A stretch of 64,000 bases of DNA from the NCBI GenBank assembly GCA_015501055.1, contig JADNYV010000193.1:1-64000 (forward strand), in the 5' to 3' direction. The notes under the pieces are model-generated. The model was not told the origin of the DNA. It worked only from the letters and a program-made list of their open reading frames with translations, and did not search any database. A program made the translations under genes and the position numbers. Positions within the stretch are counted from its first letter, which is position 1; each line of letters opens with the position of its first letter. Of the stretch, positions 37,190-49,378 are shown in pieces. The DNA is from Mucidula mucida (lineage: Eukaryota > Basidiomycota > Agaricomycetes > Agaricales > Physalacriaceae).

Positions 37190-38760
37190 TCAGACAACCT
37201 CTTTAATGTGGCCATTTTCGTCGGGTACGCAGATGGATAACCTGATACCTTTGGCCTTGAACATCTTCCACAAGTCGACTCCTGGCGCCCAAATTGTAGC
37301 TTCCGTACCATGAACTGTGAATTCAAGGCTTCGTAGAGCTGGAGTCTCAGAGAAACCGCATCTGGATGCCAAAAGCGCCGTGAAAGACTCCCCCAACACG
37401 GTGACTGGCTGGTCATCCCGTAGCGTGAAAATGAAGAGGGCGAAGGCCTTAAGCTTGGGAAGCAGCTCGTGCTCGACGAGTCGGCCACCCTCTAGCGTGC
37501 ACTTCGAGAGGCGGTCCATCAGCGCATTGAGCTGGGTGGATAGCGTACCGCCGTCGTCATATTCAGAGTACTCGAGGGAGAGCTCCAGTAGCTGCGGGAG
37601 TTTGCCAAGGACAGTGAGAAGCTGGGCGTCCGCGGGCGTGTTGGACAAATCCAAGCGTGTAAGCTTTGGACAGCTGTCCGAGCGCTTTAGCATGGATATA
37701 AGTTGGGTAGAAATGCTCTCCTCCGCTGGGAGGTCCTCGTCCGTACGCGAAGGATGCTGGTCTAAAGAGGTCAATGCGGGAAGGGAAAGGCTTTGCAAGA
37801 CATTTAGATCGGAGAAGCCGATGCTTGCTAAGTGGCTCAGCGTGACGGGGGGACGACGCGAGGGATACCCTTTCCACTGAATCTGGCCGTGCGGAGGTCT
37901 TTAGCCGTACGGATGATGACCTCGAATAAGTTGGTGTTGCTTGGCGCGTGAACGCCTGCAAATCCATCGTAATTCGTTATCTGCGCCCACGGAAATGCTT
38001 CTGCTGCATTCCATAGACTCCCGGATAGATGTACAGACGTCAATTTGGGAGCCACCCGGAAGCACCTAACGGTCGGACCCATGCTATCAATGGGGTATGT
38101 CCCGACGAAGAGAGATATACGGCGAAGGTTGTGAATATCTTCTTCAATGGTGTGCAGAATGTCCAGGTGGTTGGACGCAATATGCAACGATGCATCACGC
38201 CAGAGCCTGCAATAGCGTACGACGACCCGAAACAAGCCCGTCATTCCCTCCTCAATCTCCTCTGGCGTGCACCTGGGTGGTCTGGTGGGGAAAGACTTGT
38301 ATCGAAAGACGACGTTCAACTTGTCGCCGGCGCGCGAGAGTACCAGATCGAGTAAACCGGTGGGATTGACGGTGTCAAGGGAAGCGGGGGAGCAGTAAAC
38401 ATATGACCAGAGTGCCGACATGGAAGTGACGATGGTTCTCCATGTGGAGCAGACATGGGAGATAACCCAAGGCTCGGATTTGTGATTGTAAGAACCGCGG
38501 TAGCCTGCCTGAGAACACTGCGCGAAAATGCGGCCCCAAACTTCCGGGGGAACGCGACGGACAGGCGAAAGAGCCTGCTGGTATGCGAGAGTCATTTCTT
38601 CGCGCTGCTTCTGCAAGCGGAGAATCTCCATGTCGATATGCGCAATTTGCGCGTCCCGTTCCTTGCGCAGCTCATCACTGAACGATTCGTTTGGGGGCGC
38701 GTTGTTGTTGGAAAGAAATGGCGTCAAAGAGCCTGAAAGACGCGTAGGCTCTTGTTCCAT
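37190..38760 (-). CDS. F-box/leucine-rich-repeat protein, frame change near 37,850
   Basis: Probable substrate adaptor of an SCF ubiquitin ligase. The ATG at 38760 starts MEQEPTRLSGSLTPFL; a coiled coil follows (ELRKERDAQIAHIDMEILRL), then the basidiomycete F-box SPVRRVPPEVWGRIFAQC with HVCSTWRTIVTSMSALWS, then leucine-rich repeats. Near 37,848-37,855 a run of six C sits where the frame shifts: PPVTLSHLASIGFSDLNVLQ continues in the next frame and runs into LQSLSLPALTSLD and the C-terminal repeats up to the stop at 37190. A 41-nt intron (GTATCC...TTAG) could also join the halves, but it would remove residues that look coding. Either an assembly indel or a truncating mutation. Confidence 0.78.
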
Positions 38761-39626
38761 GTACAGCCCACTAGCTAAGGCTAACTTGAGCGCAAAGAAA
38801 AAGTAGGAGGTCGAGACGACGTACAATCGAAGACCCGTCTGCTGTGTAGGTTGGCTTGAATGGGAAGGCGTGCTGTCGACAAGCTGAAAAGAGGTTATTC
38901 TTTAACAAGAGTCTTGGGAAAAGAACTATGCTTACTGCATTTATAGGTGGTAAATGGGACTCATGCTCAACGAAGATGGTGGTCAAAGCGCAACAGTGCC
39001 AAGGGTATGATCGGAGGCGTGTTCAGGAATATATATTTGCAATTGTTATGTTGGTCTCCAAAGTCATACATACATCCACACTGAACACCCTGCAAGGGTT
39101 GCTATGCCAGGGCGCCTGGACAGCCTTGTAAGACTGGGCATTACGTGCTGTCTGAATGCGGGCGGCCGTTCAGGAGAAGGAGAAGTATATGTACGATTTG
39201 TGGGTCCATGTATATTCAAGTATTGAAGAATCTGTCAACTCGATCTTGAGAAAGGTTCAGTGACAGACAAGTCGTGCACCACTCATTAGAGGATTTGTGA
39301 GCTGAGCGAAGGATATTGAAGTCGACTATGAGTCGATTTTGATACGACGGAGACCTTAAGAACACCTGCCAGTTTGCGTACATTCGACTCAAGTTGAAGT
39401 ACAATCGAGTCGCAGTACCCGGCGTTATAAAAAAAGAAGGTCTCCGGCTTTACACCGTTCACAGCAACCGTGTTGAGATCTCGACTCTCCGTCGTTTGTA
39501 GCGACGATATACTAGGAGTTCACTTGTCCACACCATGATGAAATACTGTAGCCATGGAAGAACGCGTACTCTGGCCGTACGAGAATCAGAGGATAATAAA
39601 CGTTTCAAGCGCCGAATCTGCATGTA
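38761..39626. other. Intergenic, about 870 bp
   Basis: Promoter of the F-box gene and 3' side of the MYND gene. A run of A at 39,428-39,436 follows a TATAA-like string, but no gene starts there. Nothing else is recognised. Confidence 0.45.
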
Positions 39627-41554
39627 TTAGTCGAGATCTGATATTGAAGGGTTATATATAATACGCCCTCTATTGCTGAGAGTCATATAGTCGAAACACC
39701 CCAGCCTTTTCGTCGACTCTATGCCCGCAGGAAGGAGAGTACACGTCGGTATACCCTGCTTGAGGCGAACAGATTCTACGACATGGGTGTACTCGGGCAT
39801 ATTCCGATATTCGGCTAGAGGTCGCAACCTTATCTCGACCGGGGCGGTGGTTAAATCCACCTCGCGCACTAGGCGATGGTCGTCGCGAACGTGGGATCGC
39901 ATGATGTCTCTGATGTGATAGCTGAAGAAGTAGAGATCTCGAGAACAGGTTCCCTTCATGTTCACTAACACTTTCATCAGGCAATGTACAAAGCTATTTC
40001 AGTTGATCGAAGAATGCTTACTGTTGAAGCTATGATGCATTGCAGCACATTTTGAGCGATGACGAGCCTTCCAGTCTTCCTTCTGGCATGTGCGCGAACA
40101 GTAATAGAACACGCCACAACCAGAGCACCTTTTCAAAGGACAAATATTGCTGACAAGATTTGGGCACTAGAGACGGTCGCTCAGATCAGTGCTCTCTGCA
40201 TAAGTACGAAGAGAGAACTCACAGATGCCCAGTCACAAATTGTCACAGGTTGTTCTTGATATAAGCGTCTGAGCTCCAGCAGTTCATCGAGGCGGGCCTG
40301 GTATGTTTTCCATTCGACGGAGATGCGCATTTCCTCGGAGAGATATCGTTGCAAATCGCGATGGACTTGCAGCGCTGACGTCAAAACTGAATAATATATA
40401 AGGTACGGTGCAACCTCTTGCAACAGACATGCCGCATTATCTGCGTACAAATGACGGTATTCGTCGCCGAGTGTAGTCTGGTACTTCGACGCCAGGTATT
40501 CGGCGCGGATGAGACTATAAATGGCCTTGTAGTCATAGGCCTGCTTTACTGCTCGACTGCCGAAGACATCGACCATTTTCATAACATGCTGTCCGCCACG
40601 CATCACGGCATCTAAAGACAAAGTGAACATAACTCTGGCCTTCGTGTCTTCTCCGAATGCAGTTGACTGAGCAGGATTGATGAGTCGGTCGAAGGCTTTC
40701 GAGCCCGCCACCGCATGCATCATCTCGCATGTCCAACGGAGATGTCCGTTTTGCACCAGACGGTCCGTTATGTCGACGATGACCATGAAAGGCAGCATCG
40801 CGCCGTGCATTATTGCTAAAGTCTTCACTGAAATCGCGTACGCATCCTCATCAAAGGTGTCTCTACCATTGATAGCACCGATCTCGCGGATGACGCAAGA
40901 TTGGAAAGCAGTAGTGAAAGCGACGTATTCACGACATAAGGCGTCGGAGAGAGCCATGGCCTGGGGTGGGAGATTGCGAAGATCTGGGCGAGCGGTTTCC
41001 GGAACAAGCTCCGAGATGATGTGGAAGCAGTTTGTGTGCGTGTATGGGGAGGAAGGGGCGGCGCGCAGGAGCTCCATTACAACCCACGAAACGAAGAAGC
41101 TTGGAGTACTTTCTCCACTGACGCTAGTCCCAGCCTTCATAGATAAAACCTCTTGATGGATCTTAGGGGAGCGCGAATTTGTGTGAAGTAGGAGCATCAG
41201 AAGGATTTCCGACGAAAGCTGCCCGACGTCAGTGTGGAAATCGCAGGTGCGCCCCATGGCAACTATGTGATGGATAAAGTAGGTGATGCAGGATTTCATG
41301 TAAGGCAAGATCTTCAACGCGAAACGGGTACTTTCGGTTGAAGATCCTATCAGACCACCGCTGATGCTGAGACAAAGCGCCTCAAAGATCGCCACGGTAG
41401 CATTCAAGGGATCCTTAGGGTCGCTGGAAGGAATTGGCGTAGTATGTGGCACTGGGACGTGACTGGCTTCGAGCACAACATCAGAGAATTTCTGAAAAGC
41501 GCTTCGATTGCGTGGAGCCTGTACAGCGAGGTCGCATAACGTTGAATGATCCAT
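39627..41554 (-). CDS. MYND zinc-finger protein
   Basis: Model: 40223-41554, 40022-40166, 39627-39970; about 606 residues. The first 440 residues are helical and have no named domain, as is common in the many basidiomycete MYND proteins. The MYND finger follows across the first splice: CPLKRCSGCGVFYYCSRTCQ and then DWKARHRSKC, with all seven Cys and the His. The third exon encodes a beta-rich tail (REVDLTTAPVEIRLRPLAEY). The frame is kept at both junctions. MYND fingers bind short proline-rich peptides; the partner here is unknown. The displayed start at 41557 would be TTG, so the ATG at 41554 is used. Confidence 0.82.
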
Positions 41555-41918
41555 CAATGCGGAGATGAACTATCGTTAGAGGTCGATATTAGCAGGTGTC
41601 CAACGCACAAGTTTTACAGGCCGATTCTTAGTACTTACCGTTTTCAAGAATATTGCAGTGAGCTCGGAAAATGAGATAGCCTTTAGAATATATGCCCTCG
41701 AGAACCTATTAGACGCGACATACATCGATGGACACAGAAATTATACCGAAACAAGAGCGCTCACAGTTTGGGATGAAAGCAGTGTTAAAGCTCCCTTACG
41801 TAATTTCATCACTACCAGCTTGAACACCTGAGGCATTCCCCTTTAAGCCTACAGAATATGCCTTAGCAAATACACTAATAAGCATGTACAACTTGAGGTC
41901 CACTACACATTCAGACTA
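41555..41918. other. Intergenic, 364 bp
   Basis: Upstream of the MYND gene and downstream of the F-box pseudogene copy 1. Nothing is recognised. Confidence 0.45.
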
Positions 41919-44520
41919 TTACCATACTTCCCCTACTTTCCAAGGCAGAGCAGCTCTTCCCGTCATATGTGCACCTCCATCCCCAGAATCTCTCGTCCAT
42001 ACTCTAGCGGGGAAGCGGCCGATAGGATCCCAGACGTCGGGTATACCATTAAACGAAATCATATTCAATCCAGGGCAGCTCTCGAAAAAGCTGACAGCCG
42101 CCGCCTTCTGCACGTCATCCAAACCGTCGTCCATCGGATAATCTTCACGTCTAGGACGGTAGTTGAAGGCTGGGACAGATAGAATGAGAACTTCGAGTTT
42201 GGGAAGCCGTACGGCGACTATTTCTCCGAGTCGCGACTGAAGAAATGTGTAAAGGAAGCAGAATCTGATTTAGAATGAGCACTCACTAGATCATCCGGCT
42301 TCACAGTCAACTTGAGTTCCAGAGAGCGCACGGTCTGAAGAGCGCTCAGTGACGGGAACACTTCAAAGACGGTGTGACTTGGCCCCTTGCAGCACAGAGC
42401 TTCCAAATGAGACGAACCATTGACAGAGATTGGCGGATGATCTATGTCAGAATACAACTGGAACGTCACAACGGACGGAGGTAATATGAGCCTCGAGCAC
42501 GTCGAAGATGCCACAGAAAGGTGTTCTAGATTATCAATATGTCTGACAAGTCCATAGGGTTGTTGGAGTCGTTCTCCGAATCGGTGCTGTCGAGGGAGAG
42601 AAAACGAACGGAGGAGAATGACTTTTGGAGAAGGAGACGAATGTCTTCAATTGGCGAGACCATGGTCAGCTCCAGTCTTTCGAGAGTAGGAAAAGCGAGG
42701 AGATCGGGTGTTGTTGCCTGCTCGTGGTGCAGGACCAGATGGCGAAGCGTATGCGAAGATGCACTCATCATTGCCTTTTGAAATGTCCAGGAAACAGGTA
42801 TGAAGTCATATTGATCTGCATTTATTGCGAGTCTTTCGAGATTGCGTGGGATCAACGCTGCTGGCGTCAAACTCGGGATAGTGGATACTTGTCTGACAGA
42901 TCAGCCCCAAGGTCCAACAGCGAGAAAGAGGACAGGTTTGGCCAACGACGTGCGATAGTCGCTATCGCGTCCAAGGTCCTCAGATAACACGTAACCTCTA
43001 ACGAGTTGTTCTCTTCCAACTCAGAATCGCAGTTCTCGCATAAGGAGGGCACATACAAGTGCAGTTCAACGAGGTGCGTAAGTGAGTCCGCTAGGCACAA
43101 ATGTAGAGGTGGATATTTCATCGTATAAACGTCATGGCTAGAAATGTTTCCTTCAACCCGCACGCGAAGCCGACGAATATGTGAGGCTAAGTGGGGCTTC
43201 AACGAGAGCACCGTGGCTAGTGCAGACGATCGTGCTTCGAGTCTACAAATCTCCTCAATACTCGTCGCAGGGTAGGGAAATGGGTCAACGTAGATGAGCG
43301 GAGTGTATATCACTCGCAAGCGCTTGCAGGTGGCGGCCAGATCGACGAGGCTTTGCAGGCGGATGGGAAGGAAAGAGTAAATATATCGGTGAATTTCGGT
43401 TGGCAACTGCCGGCGGGGCTCCCCTGGAGCTTGATGATTGGTGTTCGATGCTCGCGGGTTGTGAGCAAGCGTTGCCGGTGGATCTCTCGTCGCGAATGAT
43501 GGGTCCAAGTCGGAGAAAGCGACGGCTATGCTGTTCAACGCACGGCAGATAACGTCAACAAGTGTTACCTTGTCGAATGCCGTTTTGCCCCTCGAGAACA
43601 ACTTGGAGTTATATGGATCCTCTCCAAGTGCTATGTCTCTAAGCGTCGTCTCCTTCATGATAGCATAAAGAGCGACAAGTAAGCGAAAACACCGGAGATT
43701 GTATGCTTCTCGGAGGTCAGGGCTTTGGTATGCGGGAGGCGCTGAAGAGTACCAAAAGGCAGTATGGGGATCTTCGTTACCAACGGAAACATTAACAGGT
43801 CCACTGTCCCGAAAGCGCGAATGGAAGAGGGCAGCTCTGGCCAACACCTCATCGAAGGATGCACCAGAGTCCAGGGCAAGGACCAAGTTCAATAGCAGAT
43901 AATACATCATGGTGTAGTATGTGAAAGAGCGTAAGCTTGTCTGCTCAGCTGACACGAAGAATTAGAAGTCTTAAAGAAGGGAAAAAATTAGACCTCACGA
44001 TAAGTATAAATCTTTATAAGATTCCGCATCGCCACTCTAGGATGTTGAGCAAGATATATGAGCGGCGCGAGATGACGAAATGGATTGGTAGGTTTTATAA
44101 GGACCATTACGACGAACTGTACATCGTAATCGGAGTGGGCATGTTCCCAATATCGCCGTTCAAGGAATTTAAGGTCGTCTGAGTTGATGTACGCCGGCGC
44201 GCTGAAGGCTTCCATGATGTCCACTGGAAACAGCGCATTGTCTTGTACTCCGACATCTTTCCGTTGGGCTTTGGTAAGCGAGATAACTGATCCTCAGCGC
44301 CCTCAACTATAAGGGAGGCGAGAACGCGTGCGAAATGCGCGAAAGCCTTCTTTCTTTCGTCGATTTGAGAGGTCGGACGAATTTTGAAGCCAGTTGATCC
44401 ATCAAATTCCACATGGTCGGTAAGACCTGAGGGAAACAATCGCAGTGAGTGCATCGGCGTATGGACGAGCAAGCACTTACAATGCCATGGGATCTTTCCT
44501 TGCTGATGGGGAGCGGACAT
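41919..44520 (-). pseudogene. F-box protein paralogue, copy 1, frameshifted
   Basis: Same gene structure as the intact paralogue at 53.2-55.9 kb: start MSAPHQQGKIPWH at 44520, VEFDGSTGFKIRPTSQID, RHLAPLIYLAQHPRVAMRNL, the long exon with YYLLLNLVLALDSGASF, the F-box RQLPTEIHRYIYSFLPIRLQ, LRR-like repeats, and the last exon ending LPWKVGEVW. Breaks relative to copy 2: a frame change near 44,270 after LPKPN; another near 42,890 where LSD should continue into VSTIPSLTP; and another near 42,530 where MDLSDI runs into a stop but NLEHLSVAS continues in a different frame. Three changes argue for a pseudogene, though assembly error is possible. Confidence 0.75.
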
Positions 44521-44869
44521 GGTTGCAAGAGGAAAAGTTTCTACCACGGAAATTGGAGTGCCGTCGGCAATTACTATATCTGGGTTATTACTGATAATAA
44601 TATCCATTATCTACCAAGAATCTATACGGTGGTAGTGAAATGGTATCTACAGAGACATCAGCACGTTCAACCTGATTTAAATATCTCGTCAGCGACGCCT
44701 GTGTTTCTTCATGGCGTAACCAACCTCAACGTTATATATAGTCCTACTGATTACATTTCAACGCTTTCAACCGTATGGCAACCAAAATTGAAACCATAGC
44801 AAGATATCGTAGAATCGTAGTAGGTCCGCTCGGGAGAATAAATTCAGGACTTCTCCCTATCAAGTGTCT
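44521..44869. other. Intergenic, 349 bp
   Basis: Upstream of F-box copy 1 and just past the end of the GT69 gene. Nothing is recognised. Confidence 0.45.
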
Positions 44870-46292
44870 TTAACGACACCAATCTGCCTCGACGAAACCC
44901 TCCCAGTCCCGCTTACATTTGTCCTCCTTCAACCAGATCGCGTCACTAACCCACCCAAACAAACGCCACCCTATCCAGTCCTGCCAGATAAGTCTCCACG
45001 GCCACGCCAAATTCATGTACTCCAATTGCGTATGGAAAACATAGTTCAGTTTCTCGTACGCCACCCTCACCCGAGGGTTAACATAGATCTTCGGTCGCTG
45101 AGGCGTGTTCCAGAAGTGCATGTCCATGCCGATAATGAAACACTCCGACGAAGTGCAGTCTGTGCTGCCTCTGAATTCGAGAGGAAGCGGAGGAAGAAAG
45201 TCGCCCGTGCGGGTGGGTGCGTCGGGGAAGGGTTTGGTAACGTTAACGCCGCCAGGTGTAAACCAGGCTGCGTCGAATACGGCGATGCCATTCCAGCAAC
45301 TGGCGACTTCGATAGGTTGGTGACGTCGTAGATTGCCGACAGCATGCGAATCGGAGGAGAAATAGGGCCATATCTCCTTGGCGGTCCTGCCGCACGCATC
45401 ACGAACTACCCAGCTGCAACAATATGAGCTCAGGAGAGGCAATATGCCGCCCGACTTACATATCATACAAGCCAATACCGTCAAAGTCCATTGCACAAGC
45501 AAGATCGTAATCACCATGCTTGGTATCTATTAGCTCTATGACTTGACCTGTCGTTTTACGGTATTAGGAGGGTGCATGAAGGAAAGGGCAACACGTACGC
45601 CAATCAAAAAACACATCGTTAAAGAATATAACCTTGCTGAAATGGCGTTCTGTGTCCTTCAGCGGTTGGAGGACCTTGTTACGTATCTCCGCCATATAAG
45701 CGATACGGCCAGGACTGTTCAGCCCCCACCGACCTCGAGTACCCTGCTCGGTTACGATCTTGTTCGCGACACCTCGCTTGTCCAACTCCTCCTTGAACGC
45801 CCCAAGTAGGGCTGCGCTATTGTCGACCGAGTTCGACTCATATATGGACACGAACACGTTCTCCTCCCCCAGATGCGCTATAAGTTCGTGCATCTCTTTC
45901 TTCCAGGACGGCAATACGGCCGCCGAGTTGTACAAATTTGCCGCGATGTAGTACGAAGCATTTCGTGGTGTCAACTCCGGAATGGTTGCGGACGAGGAGC
46001 ATCGTAAGCCGAACAGAAAGAGGTACGCACACCACAAGAGGCATGCCATTCTTCTGTAATAACCTTCGTTCCAGTTTTTCCACGTGATGAGGTAGTGCAG
46101 TGTCGCAAAGGGTACACATAAGGATACCAGAGGGAGATATACTAGGAATGTGGAGAAATATCCGAGATGATACGACAGGAAGATTCCTGTGACGATTGAG
46201 AACACGAGAGAACCCAATAGAAGAACGTGTTCTCGGATGAGCACAGATATGGGATGTCGATTCCGGGTTCTGTACTTGCCTTTAGGTCGCAT
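44870..46292 (-). CDS. GT69 / CAP59-type mannosyltransferase
   Basis: Golgi type II membrane glycosyltransferase related to cryptococcal CAP59/CMT1. Model: 45599-46292, 45460-45541, 44870-45413; 1320 nt, 439 residues. The N-terminus is basic, followed by hydrophobic helices (VLLLGSLVFSIVTGIFLSY, FLVYLPLVSLCVPF). The lumenal domain has ENVFVSIYESNSVDNSAALL, the ELDKRGVANKIVTE stretch, RIAYMAEIRNKVL, VIFFNDVFFDW, and the metal/sugar motif CAMDFDGIGLYD across the splice sites. Further landmarks are SCWNGIAVFDA, SSECFIIGMDMHFWN and VNPRVRVAY. Known: family members add alpha-1,3-mannose to polysaccharides or lipids. A cell-wall or glycolipid role is inferred, since no capsule is expected here. Confidence 0.92.
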
Positions 46293-46580
46293 TATGACCT
46301 CCAGGAGAGGGACGTGGCAGAGCAGCCAGGATGGGTGTAACGTGAACTATGATGGTTGTGAACAAGTCATGACAGGGGCTTCTTGATTGACGTCAACTTG
46401 TGCTTACAACATTTGAGTTGCAGAATTTAAACGCGGAAACCGGGATAGTGGTCCTTGCACAGTATAAAGCAAGAATAATTCTGAAAATTGATGTGCTTCT
46501 CGAATCCGGGAGGGGTACATGGTGAAGGACTTTTACTAGTACTTAAGCAAAAATGACAAACTACGCAAGACATGAATCAG

Positions 46581-46655
46581 TGGACACATTGGGAATTGAA
46601 CCCAACACCTCCCGCATGCTAAGCGGGCGTGATAAACCAACTACACCATGTGCCC
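46581..46655 (-). tRNA. tRNA-Ala (anticodon AGC), no intron
   Basis: The minus strand folds as a full cloverleaf: acceptor GGGCACA pairs with TGTGTCC, including the G3-U70 wobble that marks alanine tRNAs. The anticodon stem CCCGC/GCGGG holds loop TTAGCAT, with anticodon AGC. The T arm is TTGGG-TTCAATT-CCCAA and the discriminator is A. It lies 290 bp upstream of the GT69 start. Confidence 0.93.
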
Positions 46656-47598
46656 ATATCTCACATCGCATTGCCTTGTACTATGGATATGTATGCAACC
46701 GTCGGTTCAAACTTCTGCAAACCACTACACCCTTAGCCCTCGGCTCTTTTCATTTCCGATTCATCTCGACGTCTGATGTACTGGTGGCTTGTTGGTGGCG
46801 CTGCCTACGAAGTCCTATGTCTGAATTGTCATTGCAAAGGCGCGCGTCTTTCTGGCCCACGGCATGCACCCTGAAACCTCCCAACTGAACTGAGAGACTC
46901 TCATTCGCTCCGCAAGTGCACTGTTATTCGGCTGCGACTAAGAAGAGTGAAGGGTGCTCGTGGCAAAACTCTCCACTATTCGTCATTTACCCTTGCCAGC
47001 ATGCTGTTGTCGTCCTGCTGGCTTTGCAATTGTTTTTCAAGAGATGGCCGCTAAGCTGATACAGGTGGGAGGAGCCTGCGTGTATGCACAGCTAATATGT
47101 CGCTTCGGAGCTACCGTTAGAAAACACATGTACAGCTCAACACCTCGCACAGCCGTGCAGGCATTGCCTTTATCTCATAGATCCTTCCAGTATTATTCTC
47201 AAGTTCTGAACTTCTGATGCGGCGATGCTGGAAGAACCGTAAGGTCTGTCTACCTGAGTACAACAAAGCAGTAACTGAGATTTACAAATTGCAGGGCTCA
47301 GGTTCATTTCGATGACTCGAGACTTGATGGTATCGATTGTGGGCGCAATCTCGGGAATCCCCATTTCAACGCCGTCTCCTACCACATGTGTTGTCTACCC
47401 TATATCGCTGGGCTCAACTGTCTACTTACCCCCGAGTCCGGAATGAACCCCGGATCTTATAACATCCGCTCACAGCTATGAATATGCTTGCACATTGTCA
47501 CCTCCTACGAGCCACACCGACGACTATTAACAGTTCTTGACGAGCTTTTATACTTGGACCCTTCCAGCTTGACGTATCCACCAACCTCCGTCTCCGTA
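46656..47598. other. Intergenic, tRNA-Ala to hypothetical gene
   Basis: About 940 bp. Short plus-strand ORFs at 46,553-47,217 lack any family. A tRNA-like 3' half occurs on the minus strand near 47,428-47,470 (see rejected items). Otherwise nothing is recognised. Confidence 0.45.
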
Positions 47599-48081
47599 AT
47601 GACTGCCGCTTCCACGTCCTCCCCCGTCATCGGCATTGCTATTCACACCCTAAACGCCACCGACAATACCGAATGTCGCTGGAGTCTCCTCCTCGCCAAA
47701 GGTTCCTTCGACGCCCCGGACGTCCAGACCTATTCCGTTACGCGAGACCGCTCGGCCTGGCGGAGTGATCATCGCGTCGCACCGCTCAGCAACTCCCCTA
47801 CCCTCCGAGGCGTTCTGCAAGTTCGCCTCAGTCCCGAGCTCCCGTTGAGATTCAACGAGCTAAAGGACTTTATACAACAGTTTCCTGCGAGCGCTGATGG
47901 ATACAACACGAGAAGTCGAGGTTGGAGCGGTACTATGTACACGCATAGAATTTTGGATAGCTTATTCGAGGCAGGGTGCATCGAACTCCCTTGCCCCATT
48001 GAGGACCTTATGTCTCGCGTGGACCTACGGGTGACGTACTTGAGGCGGTCGTCCGGAGTCGTGCCTGTGCTGCCGCTATGA
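47599..48081 (+). CDS. Hypothetical protein, single exon
   Basis: A 160-residue protein from the ATG at 47599 (MTAASTSSPVIGIAIHTL); the upstream in-frame extension to 47488 has no supporting character. It is compact alpha/beta with ECRWSLLLAKGSFDAP, RGVLQVRLSPELPLRF and the ending DLRVTYLRRSSGVVPVLPL. No signal peptide or membrane helix. The WSLLLA start followed by beta strands and a C-terminal Trp/Tyr-containing helix (GWSGTMYTHRILDSLFEAG) recalls small uncharacterised fungal domains, but I cannot name one. It is intron-less, unlike most neighbours. Confidence 0.6.
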   Translation: MTAASTSSPVIGIAIHTLNATDNTECRWSLLLAKGSFDAPDVQTYSVTRDRSAWRSDHRVAPLSNSPTLRGVLQVRLSPELPLRFNELKDFIQQFPASADGYNTRSRGWSGTMYTHRILDSLFEAGCIELPCPIEDLMSRVDLRVTYLRRSSGVVPVLPL

Positions 48082-49378
48082 GTGGAGAAGGGGGGTCGAT
48101 CAGACGAAGATCACCGGAAAGGGCTCACATACATGGAGCAGGATGCTGACTGTACTTTGGGGTATCGGAAACTTGGACCATCGTATTATCATTTGCATTG
48201 TAATTCAGTATTCACATGTATCTCACCTATGGATTTTACACTTCTAAAGAAGCAGTATACGTTCGCGACATAGAACTCCCTAGTAAATGGTGTGGCGCTT
48301 ACGAGATGCCTTCACCGAGTTGTCAGGAACCAAAAAGTTGACGTATTGTTGTATGTACGGGCCGAGATATGATTACTGCCCTAATTCTCTTATAAGTACA
48401 ATAGCGTCGAACAATCGCAATTGAAAAGAAGACGTGCCGCAATGATGAGCCTTTGCGAATTACAGATGCCTCCAAAATAGTAGCTTCAAGTGACCATGTC
48501 AACTAGCCGACTGGAACGCACGACGCCTTCCAAAACACTAGGCTTCTGATAAGTACGTTGTTCATAAGTACCTAGACAGAACGAGCGCACTTCATTCGGA
48601 CGGACAAAGAAGGAAGTTACGCTGTTTCATAAACGCGCATGTCATAACGCCCGCATGGAACGCGGCCCCACGAGAGCCAACAATATTCTCTTGCTACGTC
48701 CTAGTTCTCAAACGGTAGTCAAATCTCGGATAGAGATGCGTTGAGGGAGGCGCCATTTAGTAGAGAGCTAAGGACTTGTCATCTTCGAGTTACGTGTTCC
48801 TGCGTGAGTAATCTTAAGTATCACCGGAGTCAGAATGGCACGAGCTTGGGACTAGCTACGAGAGATTTGCAAAGCCAAGGATAGTCGAAACCGGTTGAAC
48901 AAACGATAGCAGGCGGGATGGCATTCATGACATTATCACGCCCACAGGATCCAGAGGTCGAAGCCTATTTAGATTATCAGGAGGAAGAACGAAACACGAT
49001 TGGTATAAAGAGAGGCCATAGAACAGGCTGCCGCGTTGCTGTGTGACTGTCGCGTTGTGGATGGTTGTTGGTCCACTTTCTACCGCACCGTCACATGCCT
49101 AGTTCTCGGAAATTCTCTGAAAGCACTGTTGCCCACTGGTTCGCGAAAAGGCATCAAGAGAATTTCGAGGTAAGTGATTGTTAACTCTCTGTGTTAGGTT
49201 TCATATATACTCACGTTGTGCTTGTCGAGAAGCCCGCGCCGGAAAGCGTTGCTACTTCATAGTACATTTGCTATAGCTTTGATCCCTTCGGATTAATCGT
49301 GTACTCACTTTAATACGTTTCATCGTAAGCAAATTCTTCGTCCTTTGGCTTGCCGCATTGATGTACCTTATGTTTTAG
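48082..49378. other. Intergenic, 1.3 kb
   Basis: No ORF with coding character, no repeat and no RNA gene recognised. The upstream promoter of the F-box gene lies at its end. Confidence 0.5.

Noticed and set aside
47428..47480. Second tRNA on the minus strand
   Set aside because: A T-arm-like CCGGGGTTCATTCCGG and a nearby stem look like a tRNA 3' half, but no 5' acceptor or D arm pairs with it; at most a tRNA fragment.
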